This document shows, piece after piece, positions 33,401 through 38,615 of a DNA stretch of 64,000 nt (the first letter of the stretch is position 1; each line of letters starts with the position of its first letter). Origin of the DNA: Vandiemenella viatica (lineage: Eukaryota > Arthropoda > Insecta > Orthoptera > Morabidae); the NCBI GenBank assembly GCA_031002005.1, contig CM061920.1, positions 51,066,610 to 51,130,609 of the forward strand, given 5' to 3'. Below the pieces are notes generated by a model. The model saw only the letters and a list, made by a program, of their open reading frames with translations, had not been told where the DNA came from and ran no database searches. A program made the translations under genes and the position numbers.

Positions 33401-35144
33401 AAGTTCAAGCTTTTGGTACTTTGTTTGCCAGCCAACTCCTGTACTTGATACCTTCCCACCTCTGATTACCTCAACATCGACGAGGCATAAAGCCTTAAGT
33501 AAAAAAAATAGTTGATACCAAAAATGTGGGTACCATACTTACTACACCGTCGTATTTGCTTGTTTTGGTTTTATGTCTTGTCAATATCGAGGTCATTAGA
33601 GGCAGGATGGTTCTGGGGACAAGGAATGGGAAGGAATTTGCCCATGGACTTTTGAAGGAAGCATCCCGTCATTCACCTGGAGTGATTTGGGGAAACCATA
33701 AAAAATCCAAATCTGAATGACTGGATGGGGATTCGAACTGGCGTCCTCCCAAATGCAAGGCCAGAGTGTTAACTGCTCACCCACCTCACTTGGTCCCATC
33801 GTATTCAAGCAATGATCAGACCAAAATTTGGTAACCCAATTCTCTTACACTTCACATTCCTTTCTTCTCCTGTTTTGTTCCAATTTTGAATCCAAGCTGT
33901 ACACCCTCTACACCAATAAAACAGTTAACTTCAATTCACCCTGGGTTCCATCTAAATACACACTGTTATTTTTTAGTCTTGTAGAATATTGCAATTAACT
34001 GAGCCCTGTCATGGTCACCGTGTGATGAAGCTCAGAATAATTATATTTTAAACTTTAAAATATTTGAAGAATTGCAAGTTCATTCTGGTCGCTTGGTGAG
34101 TGTAACTTCCCACTACAATAGATACTTCTCCACAAATATGAAAGGTAAATGACAAACTGTCAATGAATCTTAACTTTAGTTTTATTTCATCAGAAAAAAA
34201 AAATAAGAAAAATAACATCACACTTCTACAAAGAATAATGAGGCACAAACTGACACAAACTCCATCATTCCAAGGTAACTGCAGTTGACTTAGTTGTAAC
34301 TATCAGAACTTAATATACACAGCACCAAACGTTTTGAGTGTAGTTAACAGCAACAAGTGCTGATGCATACAATCGAATCCACCAACAAACAATTAAAATT
34401 TTCTTAAAATTAAACTTTAAATGAAATTATAAAATATTTACAAGAATTTAATATCATATTGACGGAATTAAACATTCTGAACTGTCAAAATTACACATTA
34501 AATATAATGCCTTGCACAGTGTTCTTAATTATTTATCTCTAACTAAAATGCAGGTATTGTTATACTTTCAACACATAGTTCATTCCCATAATTTTTGTAT
34601 AGCATGAAAATCAAAATACTACATATTAGTGAAATAATATATTTTGCAACATATTACTTTGTTTCATTACTATTTTAAATCTTAGTTATTCAAAATGAAT
34701 AGTAATCCTTTACAACAACATATTGCTAAAAAGGGTTTTCACTTTTTTGTATGACCATGCTCTTCTTGTGTCTTCATCCATCATACATAATTTTATTTGT
34801 TAATTAGTACCCTTAGTTTTCTTCAGTGATTCCATTTAATTTATTATATCTTTTATATTATTTGGAATTTGCAATTGATCTAGTATCATTTTTGCTGACC
34901 TTGGGACAATTGGCTGCAGCAGAATGCCAATTATCCTGATATATTCGAGTAATTTGTAGATTACTAAATTCATTTTTATATTAAACAATCTTGGTCGTTT
35001 AATACTGACAAAAACATTGATCCTTCCATTTGCCGGCAGGAGGTGGGTCTCTCTGCCAGTGTACGAGATCCTGCAGCAGCTAAAAAGCTGTGGGAAGTGA
35101 GCGAGAACCTTGTCAAGCTGCAGCCCAAAGACCCACGCATCTAG
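3027..35144 (+). CDS. Short-chain dehydrogenase/reductase, retinol dehydrogenase 11-14 type, 3' partial gene (5 exons)
   Basis: Exons are 3027-3266, 12789-12971, 19421-19530, 23175-23264 and 35040-35144, all with GT donors and AG acceptors. Joined, they give about 242 codons without a stop until TAG at 35142-35144. Motifs appear in SDR order: [37 protein letters not shown] (catalytic Ser), YYVSK (Tyr-x3-Lys), [37 protein letters not shown] and [13 protein letters not shown]. Family members use NADP(H) to interconvert retinoids, steroids or other carbonyls and are usually membrane-associated. The substrate here is unknown. The first roughly 50-70 residues, including TGxxxGIG, are not in the window. 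Introns total about 31 kb and are packed with transposons. The fully open reading frame and intact catalytic residues argue for a living gene. Confidence 0.9.
3267..3666. other. Intron sequence, nothing recognised
   Basis: Low-complexity AT-rich intron with short spurious reading frames only. Confidence 0.4.
3667..4250 (-). mobile_element. Ty3/gypsy integrase C-terminal remnant
   Basis: The complement encodes, in shifting frames, a stretch like the end of gypsy Pol: VWLYNP-type residues, [26 protein letters not shown] and KFVHIDR near 3690-3870, preceded by a helical segment with [13 protein letters not shown] (about 4050-4110). This is the GPY/F-like module after the integrase core. Several frameshifts and stops show decay. 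It is probably one deleted element with the gag remnant at 4485-5215, which has the same strand and order. Confidence 0.6.
4485..5215 (-). mobile_element. Ty3/gypsy gag remnant
   Basis: The complement shows [22 protein letters not shown] and [11 protein letters not shown] (about 4510-4660). This resembles the gag core of arthropod gypsy elements, where a FDG..W...QFE.AA..N.W pattern is followed by an ALRG-type helix. A charged helical stretch precedes it (4800-5100). The frame is broken repeatedly. Protease, RT and RNase H are missing between this and 3667-4250, so an internal deletion is inferred. Confidence 0.55.
5228..5290 (-). repeat. PLE left inverted terminal repeat with degraded hammerhead-like motif
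   Basis: The reverse complement matches 8660-8722 at about 9 of 10 positions. It keeps the CTGAAGA core and GGCTG/CAGCC stem, but the conserved GAAA reads AAAA, so the ribozyme-like motif is probably inactive here. Confidence 0.7.
5242..6663 (+). pseudogene. PLE reverse transcriptase (frameshifted)
   Basis: The reading frame has no convincing ATG and is open from the inverted repeat. In order: [52 protein letters not shown] (frame 1, to 5970), then [34 protein letters not shown] and YVADTYVIW (frame 2, 5970-6410), then [17 protein letters not shown] (frame 3, 6331-6663). The fingers, palm and Penelope-specific VYRKxTHTxRYLH motif are clear. The catalytic YVDD box reads YVAD (about 6260-6271), a lost metal-binding Asp. 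Two frameshifts plus this change indicate a dead copy. Confidence 0.9.
6601..7508 (+). mobile_element. Miniature LTR element (TRIM-like)
   Basis: Two direct repeats of about 383 bp (6601-6983) and 410 bp (7096-7508) begin with TGTAGTATAACA. The left one lacks about 25 bp after the first 15 bases. They are separated by only about 112 bp. Immediately before the right repeat is a purine tract, TTGAGGGGGG (7085-7094), as expected for plus-strand priming. After the left repeat comes TGTGGCAGGACAGAG (6991-7005), a possible primer-binding region. No protein is encoded. This is the architecture of terminal-repeat retrotransposons in miniature. I could not define a target duplication, because 3' flank and MITE are nearly contiguous. 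Confidence 0.65.
7539..8133. mobile_element. Foldback MITE with internal repeats
   Basis: Terminal inverted repeats start TTCTATCATTACCG / CGGTAATGATAGAA, are perfect over about 22 bp including TGGCGCCA, and stay similar for roughly 100 bp. The interior repeats a module ending ATACGGCC(A/T)GGACCA at 7682-7697, 7846-7857 (as ATCCGGCCTGGACC) and 7949-7965. A second, shorter inverted pair (7504-7517 and 7903-7916, AAACACCTATAGTG) crosses its left border. There is no coding capacity. It interrupts the PLE between RT and endonuclease. Confidence 0.65.
8131..8685 (+). pseudogene. PLE GIY-YIG endonuclease domain
   Basis: The frame resumes right after the MITE with [10 protein letters not shown]. 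After a stop near 8310 it reads [20 protein letters not shown] (8346-8405), the GIY and YIG-like halves with the CxC of the PLE zinc knuckle, followed by [29 protein letters not shown], an R..KEAAEIL helix and [15 protein letters not shown]. It ends at 8685. The family nicks target DNA for insertion. Here it is cut off from its RT by the insertions and by at least one stop. Confidence 0.85.
8660..8722 (+). ncRNA. Hammerhead-like ribozyme motif in PLE 3' terminus
   Basis: CTGAAGA (8682-8688), a 5-bp stem GGCTG/CAGCC (8690-8694 with 8703-8707) and GAAA (8708-8711) lie in hammerhead order, followed by CTTAG...CTAAG (8713-8717 with 8722-8726), which could form stem III. PLE terminal repeats are known to carry hammerheads. 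One extra A sits between CTGAAGA and the stem, and I could not verify the cleavage-site triplet, so activity is uncertain. Confidence 0.5.
8723..9369. other. Intron sequence, nothing recognised
   Basis: No repeat or coding signal was identified apart from scattered T/A-rich runs. Confidence 0.4.
9400..10140 (+). repeat. Minisatellite (~120-126 bp unit) with repeat-element tail
   Basis: At least four decayed units share CTAAAAACCTTAT..GAACTATTATGAAC. The anchor recurs at about 9667, 9793, 9918 and 10035. The last unit runs into AAATCGGTTCAGCCGTTCT (about 10074-10092) and CATTTCATTTTTATTTATAT, a terminal block common to dispersed non-autonomous elements in insects. A similar CAGCCGTTTCCGA block occurs at about 49975. 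Confidence 0.6.
10141..11030. other. Intron sequence; possible hairpin-MITE arm near 10810-10870
   Basis: Mostly unrecognised. CTCCTGCCTTCGTCTGTGG followed by TAAGTGATGGG (about 10829-10858) resembles the right arm of the hairpin MITE at 37365-37690. The left arm was not found. Confidence 0.35.
11031..12640 (+). mobile_element. LTR-like repeat family 'S' (copy 2, long form)
   Basis: It starts near 11031 with a block aligning to the start of the copy at 31737 (ATAACCTAAATTTTG against GTAACCTAAAATTTTG). It shares the long U3-like region (GAATCGTTTAAAACA near 11838, matching 32518) and has a TATA box TATATAAG (12208-12215) with an initiator-like AGTACAGTC about 30 bp on. It contains the TGGCGACC block (12627-12634). 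The 3' end appears truncated. There are no genes inside. Confidence 0.55.
12789..12971 (+). CDS. SDR gene exon B
   Basis: 183 bp, phase 1 in and out, between TTTTCAG and GTACAG. It encodes the catalytic core: IVVVASE with the active-site Ser, then YYVSK with Tyr and Lys 24 and 28 residues later, and [10 protein letters not shown]. The spacing is one residue shorter than in typical RDH12-like enzymes. Confidence 0.9.
13206..13270 (+). mobile_element. LINE 'J' micro-fragment
   Basis: Encodes GACCTGAAATGTAAATATCT-type sequence equal to the [11 protein letters not shown] and LTGQD/NWAGQ region of LINE J. It lies in the opposite orientation to the larger fragment that follows. Confidence 0.6.
13290..14628 (-). 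mobile_element. LINE family 'J' copy 2, reverse transcriptase remnant
   Basis: The complement encodes most of the RT in broken frames: LPEDW-like and VVPVHKGG (about 14540-14580), [16 protein letters not shown] (about 14235-14290), [25 protein letters not shown] (about 14025-14050), [28 protein letters not shown] and a decayed C-terminus to about 13300. It is more complete at the 5' side than the other J copies. The right edge is the target site of a solo LTR (TTGT at 14629-14632). Multiple stops and frameshifts; inactive. Confidence 0.85.
14633..15968 (+). mobile_element. Solo LTR, family 'S' (copy 3), with TTGT target duplication
   Basis: Termini are TGTAAG (14633-14638) and CTTACA (15963-15968), perfect inverted ends of the LTR type. 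The 4-bp TTGT occurs at 14629-14632 and 15969-15972. A TATA-like TATAAT lies at 15376-15381. The 3' portion (TGTGGCGACCTC, CTACATGGTCAAGTC, AGCCCCAGTATCAGCC) aligns with the other S copies. With no second LTR and no internal genes, recombination to a solo LTR is the simplest reading. It separates a LINE J copy from an RTE-like copy. Confidence 0.75.
15973..18170 (-). mobile_element. RTE-like LINE remnant (endonuclease-RT C-terminal half)
   Basis: The complement reads [14 protein letters not shown] (about 17830), [51 protein letters not shown] and EQYVFM (17278-17574), then in broken frames an EKAFDRV-like region, YLGS-like region and, at 16190-16330, [19 protein letters not shown] with the [12 protein letters not shown] close. 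This is the typical order for RTE-type LINEs of insects. Frameshifts are abundant. Its right side is overlapped by LINE J copy 3. Confidence 0.75.
18208..18880 (+). mobile_element. LINE family 'J' copy 3, 3' end
   Basis: Begins at [10 protein letters not shown] and runs to [10 protein letters not shown] (stop near 18798), with one stop at 18428-18430. It is close to 1240-1880 (copy 1) at both DNA and protein level, so these two are among the youngest J copies here. The tail is the same ATTAA-type repeat. Confidence 0.85.
18881..19420. other. Intron sequence, nothing recognised
   Basis: No element identified; ends in a polypyrimidine tract and ACAG acceptor (19401-19420). Confidence 0.45.
19421..19530 (+). 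CDS. SDR gene exon C
   Basis: 110 bp, entered in phase 1 and left in phase 0 (AAG|GTAAAA). It encodes [19 protein letters not shown], the proline-glycine motif and the start of the substrate loop, then [16 protein letters not shown]. Confidence 0.9.
19718..19800 (+). mobile_element. Daphne-type LINE 3' fragment
   Basis: ATTATCGCACTAGAAATAAA and the following ATGATCTTCACAA..TGTCATTTGTTCAAAAA match 29582-29642 of the Daphne-type LINE in this window. It is a short orphan fragment next to a transposase remnant. Confidence 0.65.
19801..20700 (+). mobile_element. Tc1/mariner-superfamily transposase remnant (DUF4817 type)
   Basis: Broken frames give [21 protein letters not shown], then [20 protein letters not shown] (20105-20170), [19 protein letters not shown], and after decay a [17 protein letters not shown] second catalytic region (about 20390-20430), [11 protein letters not shown] (about 20480-20515) and a C-terminal helix ending near 20698. 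These are the DDE blocks of transposases that carry an N-terminal DUF4817 helix-turn-helix. No N-terminal domain is visible here, but one sits alone at 61112-61441. Confidence 0.7.
20731..21536 (+). mobile_element. mariner transposon with internally deleted transposase
   Basis: Terminal inverted repeats TACAAGGCGTATTTTTTAAG and, at the right, complement TACGAGGCATGTTTTTTGAG bound an approximately 0.8-kb element at TA. The transposase starts abruptly (about 20816) at [15 protein letters not shown], so the N-terminal DNA-binding domain is deleted. One stop at 21060-21062 follows TINAAAY. The rest is open to YVEK (stop 21435). Catalytic residues are present: GDET, HDN (21140 region) and PSD, with 34 residues between the last two Asp, i.e. 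DD34D. Confidence 0.85.
21738..21905 (+). mobile_element. SINE type 2, decayed
   Basis: A box-B-like GGTTCAAATCC (21773-21783) is followed about 50 bp later by a core (TTGTACAGATTCCAGG, TTAAACTGTAGGACC) that aligns with the SINE at 55690-55925 and with 54005-54330. Box A is poor. Confidence 0.5.
21906..23174. other. Intron sequence, nothing recognised
   Basis: AT-rich, without a recognisable element. It ends at the acceptor TTCACAG before exon D. Confidence 0.45.
23175..23264 (+). CDS. SDR gene exon D
   Basis: 90 bp, phase 0 in and out (AAG|GTAAGT). It encodes [20 protein letters not shown] and [10 protein letters not shown], a block highly characteristic of RDH11-14-like SDRs. Confidence 0.92.
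23265..23719. other. Intron sequence, nothing recognised
   Basis: No element identified. Confidence 0.4.
23720..24890 (+). mobile_element. Decayed mariner-like element split by a SINE
   Basis: Left part: an initial TATGATGGTAAGTCAAAAAT terminal-like stretch, then broken helix-turn-helix coding ([20 protein letters not shown]). Right part after the [24 protein letters not shown], i.e. the second catalytic Asp block LLHDN, then [10 protein letters not shown] for the YSPDLAPSDF block. Many stops. The SINE at 24320-24564 lies between the first and second catalytic regions. Confidence 0.65.
24320..24564 (+). mobile_element. SINE type 1 (tRNA-headed), full length
   Basis: The head has box A GTGTACCAGTTAG-like and box B GTTCGAATCCC (24371-24381). 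The body is CATCCAGATTTGGGTTTTCC ... AATCACTCCAGGCAAATGCC ... GGCCATGG ... GTCTCTAAATACCTCGCTG and a poly-A-rich tail. The flanks are similar (GGGATGGTGG left, GGCGATGGTT right), an imperfect target duplication. Pol III transcription and LINE-dependent mobilisation are the known behaviour of such SINEs. Confidence 0.85.
24891..25450 (-). mobile_element. LINE 3' fragment (CR1-like C-terminus) with microsatellite
   Basis: The complement gives [16 protein letters not shown], a NLPHRFK-like region and [10 protein letters not shown] (about 25210-25410), the C-terminal YNTR...N.LP...FK..LK.YLL pattern of CR1/jockey-group RT proteins. A perfect CT run (24992-25029) followed by a CA run (25030-25056) sits in its 3' UTR. 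Confidence 0.6.
24992..25070 (+). repeat. (CT)n(CA)n microsatellite
   Basis: About 19 CT units run directly into about 15 CA units. Confidence 0.95.
25825..26847 (+). CDS. LINE ORF1 protein: PHD-like zinc finger plus SGNH-type esterase
   Basis: 340 residues, uninterrupted, ATG in place. Residues 5-50 have Cys5, Cys8, Cys18, Cys21, His26, Cys31, Cys47, Cys50, a PHD-type C4HC3 pattern with WFHW. Residues about 55-85 form a heptad-rich coiled coil. Residues 155-335 look like an SGNH/GDSL esterase: [11 protein letters not shown] (block I), [11 protein letters not shown] (block III Asn) and [12 protein letters not shown] (block V His). This combination is known from CR1/Daphne-type ORF1 proteins, which bind RNA and may act on membranes or lipids. 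The reading frame is intact, unlike ORF2. Confidence 0.88.
   Translation: MSEKCGHCRRFLRVGIFCEGCEKWFHWGAICSGVEVGEIEEALPWFCKDCFKSRKILEQEERISALQAELIEARKELDRLCREGNRDGWELVTGKRAIRTRRASDSFVVGVKNRFALLAELDRDEPSVVVGVGKKQQTCRKNCVVKSGRQGLGKKKVLLLGSSHGRGVGPLVQEKLGSGFQVMSFFKPSASLGQVVEDIGSLCKEFTDEDHVVIVGGAGNSLGRNDRYSIRDDLEKIAEATCHTRVSVMSVLRRYDRPQMNSAVRRVNLELERYLMSDIGSGMGLVPVDAVDRWDYTRHGLHLNSRGKGVLSDLIAKQLIGATNSHEKIPVVNCVRAAPF
26783..29803 (+). pseudogene. LINE ORF2: APE endonuclease plus reverse transcriptase, frameshifted
   Basis: Segment 1 (to 27262) has the APE start [16 protein letters not shown] and [10 protein letters not shown]. Segment 2 (27307-28329) has [10 protein letters not shown] and [10 protein letters not shown]. 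Segment 3 (28335-29702) has [46 protein letters not shown], the intact catalytic [19 protein letters not shown] and YNYGTRSK-like residues. A fourth segment restores [15 protein letters not shown] to TAA at 29801-29803. At least three frame changes (about 27265, 28329, 29660-29700) kill it. The start of ORF2 overlaps the end of ORF1 by up to 65 bp. Confidence 0.88.
30096..30117 (+). repeat. TGTAT tail repeat of LINE
   Basis: Four TGTAT-type units mark the 3' terminus of the Daphne-type LINE. Confidence 0.7.
30161..30186 (+). repeat. (TA)n microsatellite
   Basis: Perfect TA repeat of about 26 bp; a second one of about 42 bp lies at 30410-30451. Confidence 0.9.
30187..31736 (-). mobile_element. 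Second CR1/Daphne-like LINE, RT remnant
   Basis: The complement gives [24 protein letters not shown] (31320-31625), [37 protein letters not shown] and KYADNTS (catalytic FADD changed to YADN; about 31000) in 30822-31286, then [18 protein letters not shown] at 30460-30545. It differs clearly from the plus-strand LINE next to it. The segment from 30228 to about 30400 with the TA repeat (30410-30451) interrupts the C-terminus and looks like a hairpin-MITE arm (ACCCAACACTTACC). A catalytic change and frameshifts make it inactive. Confidence 0.8.
31737..33505 (+). mobile_element. LTR-like repeat family 'S' (copy 4, long form)
   Basis: It starts TGTTAGGTAACC and aligns with copy 2 (11031) in the long U3-like region (GAATCGTTTAAAACA at 32520) and with copies 1 and 3 downstream of the TATA box TATAAAAGG (32940-32948), including GTGGCGACCGATC (33340-33352) and CATGGTTAAAG. 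The right edge is about 33505, where LINE J sequence begins. It is inserted next to the start of the minus-strand LINE. No internal genes. Confidence 0.6.
33510..33910 (-). mobile_element. LINE 'J' fragment split by SINE
   Basis: Flanks of the SINE join to give, on the complement, the [23 protein letters not shown] region (GAACCAAAAATGTGGG at the left side; AATGATCAGACCAAAATTTG at 33813). It matches 13655-13735 of LINE J copy 2. Confidence 0.7.
33557..33795 (-). mobile_element. SINE type 1, inverted
   Basis: The complement shows the tRNA-like head with GTTCGAATCCCC (33730-33741), then the TTTCCCCAAATCACTCCAGG body and TCTAATGACCTCGATATTG. Target duplication: CCGTCGTATT (33547-33556) and CCATCGTATT (33796-33805), one mismatch. 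It lands inside a LINE J fragment. Confidence 0.85.
33911..35039. other. Intron sequence, nothing recognised
   Basis: AT-rich, no repeat recognised. It ends in TTGCCGGCAG, the acceptor of the last exon. Confidence 0.45.
35040..35144 (+). CDS. SDR gene exon E (last)
   Basis: 105 bp including TAG at 35142-35144. It encodes [20 protein letters not shown] and [14 protein letters not shown], the conserved C-terminal helix of the RDH family. Phase 0 at the acceptor matches exon D. Confidence 0.92.
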   Translation, partial: EVGLSASVRDPAAAKKLWEVSENLVKLQPKDPRI

Positions 35145-35460
35145 TGGCAGATAGTTGTGTACTCAAGGGATTTTAAATAAGTAATAAGCTATCTAAGAGA
35201 AGATGAAACAGGTTCCCACCAGGATGCCTTGTTGAATGGTATTGTGCAGTGTTTGGGATTCTTATCTCCAGTCTCAGATTGTAAGAGAGATTGTTGGTTT
35301 AAAGTCAGATACATAAGATGTGGTATATGACTTAAAACAGAATTGATGCATTTTCTTTGAATCGATGTAAATGCAGTCTTAAGGAGGAAAATAACATGTC
35401 ACTTTTAAAACAGAAAATAACAGTTACAATTCAATAAATGTTTGTAACAACCACAAATAA
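35145..35460 (+). promoter_or_regulatory. Probable 3' UTR and poly(A) signal of SDR gene
   Basis: The first AATAAA after the stop is at 35433-35438, with a GT-rich TGTTTGTAAC directly after it; a second AATAAA is near 35456. This would give a 3' UTR of about 310 bases. Confidence 0.6.
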
Positions 35461-35547
35461 ATTTAATTGATACTTTTAACACCAATCAGTATATCATCTT
35501 CATTATCTTTCGAACATTTCCACTTTGCAAGTTGTATGGCACATCCT

Positions 35548-36560
35548 CTTACAGTAGTAGTAGTAGTAGTATTTTATTTTTCCTCTAAATCATATACATC
35601 TGCATTACACATAATGATATCAGACACATCAGTTATCAATTAAAATATTTATACAATAAATAAATAAAATTATTTCAGTTAGTATATTTCAAATATACTT
35701 CTACATAGTAAAAGGAGTGGTATTGAAGATATGACATCAATAATTTCTCAAAAATTTCCCCTTTTCAATGTTGCTTTTATATTATGTGATAATTTTTTGA
35801 AAAGCTTAATTTATATTTGAAATGTTCCATTTTGATACATGTTTGTTTTTGTATGCATAATATACAAATCTAATTTTTTCATTGTGTTATGTTCATGTAC
35901 TTCCTTATTTGTTTTTAGAGCTGCATCTTTACCTATGACATTATTTCTAAAAAACAATGCTGTAAATGCTTGGTAGTGGGAGAATATTCATATATTCAAA
36001 TAAGGGTCAACAAGATTCCCATGTTTTGGAGGTCATCATTATTCTTATTGCTCTCTTCTGAATTTTAAAAGTACTTAGTGCATCTGATGATAAACCCCAG
36101 AATATAATTCCATACTTTATTTGTGAATAGAAATGGGCAAAGTATGCATTTTTCAATGTTTCTTTACTATTGGTTAATTTTAAAATACATAATGCATAAC
36201 AGGTTTGATTTAATTTAGAGTTCAAATATTGAATATGTCTATTCCATTTAAGATCAGATTGAACCTATAAATCAAACTTTTTTTAATCTAACCTGTTTGC
36301 TAAAGTCTGATTGTTTAAAATAATATTTGGGTTGGCATGGTTTCTGTTTTCAGCATTATGGAAATTTACTGCAATGGTTTTGCCACAATTTTTTTAATCA
36401 AATTGCTATTTTTTGACCATGCAGATAGCTGTTTAGTGGTTTTATTAATACTTTTCTGAAGAACTTCTTCAGTTTCACCTTTCATTACAAGTGTTGTCAT
36501 CTGCAAAGAGAATATTTTCATGTGACTCAACATTTTTATTTATGTCATTGATATACAAAA
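35548..36560 (-). mobile_element. CR1/jockey-group LINE 3' remnant
   Basis: The complement (36007-36225) encodes TNSKETLKNAYFAHFYSQIK, YGIIFWGLSS, FKIQKRAIRIM, the RT C-terminal (Y.S.+.YGI..WG...F..QK+.IR) motif. The left boundary is a TAG trinucleotide run (35553-35571), read on the minus strand as a (CTA)n 3' tail. Further upstream sequence to about 36560 is decayed RT. Confidence 0.65.
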
Positions 36561-36597
36561 GAAACAATGGCTGTGCTTATTTTAAAAGCAAGGTTTC

Positions 36598-36733
36598 CTC
36601 TACTGACGGCTTGCTTGGCCTCAGGGGAGGGGCCCAGGCCCCAACCACTGCTCAGGTGGCCCCAAGCACAACTCAGGGGCTCCTACCAGCAACACAAAAC
36701 AAAAAAAAGGTCGCCCATCTGGCCTGAGGGCCC

Positions 36734-36770
<37 letters not shown>

Positions 36771-36812
36771 ACCAGGTCGCTTCTTGACCTAGCTACACCA
36801 CTGCTTGACCTG
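36598..36812 (-). mobile_element. hAT-type MITE, decayed
   Basis: The right end complement reads CAGTGGTGTAGCTAGGTC and the interior has the GGGGCC/GGGCCC-rich blocks and a long T run (36740-36767) shared with the MITE at 54077-54287 (both contain AAAAAAGGTCGCCCAT). The left TIR (ACTGACGGCTTGC) is poor, so the border is uncertain. Confidence 0.5.
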
Positions 36813-36829
36813 TTGTAGTTTTGACAGTG

Positions 36830-37045
36830 GATGGGTATGTTGTCAACTGGCTGTGAAATGTGTAGCAAGTTCCGTGTGATAAGTGTATTTTTATTTGTGT
36901 AATGTGTTATTAGGTTGAGATTCACTGAGGTGATTGCTTAAAACTGCCTAAAAATTCCAGGTCAGCTGGTATGTGAAAACTTGGATTTGAACCTAGAACT
37001 ATCATACATTCTTGATACAATGTGTCAGTGCTCATCACATGCAGC
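36830..37045 (-). mobile_element. SINE type 3 (tRNA-related), inverted
   Basis: The complement has a box-B-like GGTTCAAATCC (about 36986-36996), then CTGGAATTTTTAGGCAGTTT and a tail with AATACACTTATCAC. The same body occurs at 45065-45260 (CCTAAAAATTTCAATTAGG, GTGATAAGTGTATTATTG). Confidence 0.55.
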
Positions 37046-37364
37046 CACAATGGCTGATACCAATCATTATGTGATAATTATAATTTCTAAAGAAGCATAC
37101 ACTACATCTCACATTAAATAATGATACATGCCCGTTTCTGTTCCTATACCAAATAATAATTACTTTCTCAGTCCCTTTGTTTTGTGAAGTACACAATTTT
37201 TTTTAAGTATAAAATGAGTTAGCAGGTTAAAACTTGTTGTTTTTATACCTAAGTCCATTCTGATTTTGTAATGTTATTTTGTTTGGTGGATGTGGAGGTT
37301 AATGAATACATAATTTACCGCACTGAGACTTTCTGAATGTTTATTATCAATAACAATAAAAATA

Positions 37365-37690
37365 ATAAAAGGGAAACCATCACTCACCGAGGTTAAAAGC
37401 AGGAGGGCTGCAATGAACATACAAAACACAAAGGAACACAGTTATACAATATTTTAATGTAAAACCTTACTCACGCAGAGAGGAATGTGCCATCTGGCAA
37501 GGGAGCTGTGTGCACACCAAGGCATACTGCATGACTAAGTAGTAAGCCTTGGTGTGCACACAGCTCCCTTGCCAGAGGGCACATTCCTCTCTGCATGAAT
37601 ATCATTTTAAGGTGAAATATTGTACAACAGTGTTTGTCTCATGTTTTGTGTATTTGTGATAGCCCTCCTGCCTTCATTTTTGGTGAAGGA
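37365..37690. mobile_element. Hairpin (foldback) MITE
   Basis: An almost perfect palindrome: left arm AGAGGAATGTGCC..CTGGCAAGGGAGCTGTG (37477-37513) and right arm its complement (37557-37594), with outer arms ATCACTCACCGAGG / CTTCATTTTTGGTGAAGG also paired less well. No coding. It belongs with 46021-46428 and partial arms near 10830 and 30235. Confidence 0.75.
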
Positions 37691-38615
37691 AGGGTTTAAT
37701 TTTATAAACCTCTGCTATTTACATTTCCAAAAAGCTGTTCCCTTTCCCTTTGTATCAAATAATAATAATGAAGAATATCTGTCACACAGTCATTGTAAGT
37801 AAACTCGTGACTGCAAATAGTGGATGTTCTTCTTAGTTAAATTCCTTCAGCTCTTGTGAAGAATTACTATAGGTGTGTCCTGGAATGCACTCCTCATGCC
37901 GACCTGCGGACACAACCTGAAGATGATGGCACGTTACACTGTCAAAAATTCGTTCATCTACGATCAACTGACCCGCCCGCATGCCCAAGAGATTTTCAAG
38001 AATCCTTAATTAAGTTTGTTCCAAAATGTTTACAGGTTCTTTCCTATTCAAGATCTATTTAAATTTTCTATCCACAAGTATTATGTTTGAACTTCTTATT
38101 GTGCAACTATTGTTCTTTCCCAATTTAATCTGCTCCTAGGTTAATGTGTCTAACTCACCAGCTCTGCCAACAATTCTCCTCCGTTCTTCTTTTTCCAGAG
38201 ATCCTATATTTTTAAACATATCAGAGTAAACAATCTTCATTAAACCTGCTATTCTTTTTCTTTTCCCATTAAACTTTTGATTTCTTAATACTATGCCTAT
38301 ATCTGTCTAATACACAATTTTATTTATTTTTTTAATGAGCTGCTATGTTACAGCCTTATGCCTAGAACCAAATGCAATTTTATTTGGTCAATTACTCCTA
38401 ATTCTTTCCCTACTATTTACCTAGGCAAAGATAATATTATAAAAATACATAGGTTTAAGAACTAAAGAGACATGTCAGGGAAAGATTCAGAATGTGGTAA
38501 TAGGGAACAAGTATAGTGGATATGAAATGGATGAGGGAGGGGAGGAATTTTCAGAAAGTAATAGTTGAAACCATTAAGTAAGGAACTGATGGCAGCAAAA
38601 GGGGAACCTAACATA
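37691..38615. other. Unrecognised intergenic sequence
   Basis: A GC-richer patch (37890-38000) with CCTGAAGATGATGGCACG and GATCAACTGACCCG resembles a dispersed repeat end, but I could not assign it. Confidence 0.35.

Noticed and set aside
33208..33459. Opposed 67- and 83-codon frames
   Set aside because: Both fall in the non-coding 3' part of LTR-like copy 4, which is not open in the other copies.
37900..37960. Second hammerhead-like motif (CCTGAAGATGATGG)
   Set aside because: No GAAA and no clean stem II after the CTGAAGA; similarity is limited to seven bases.
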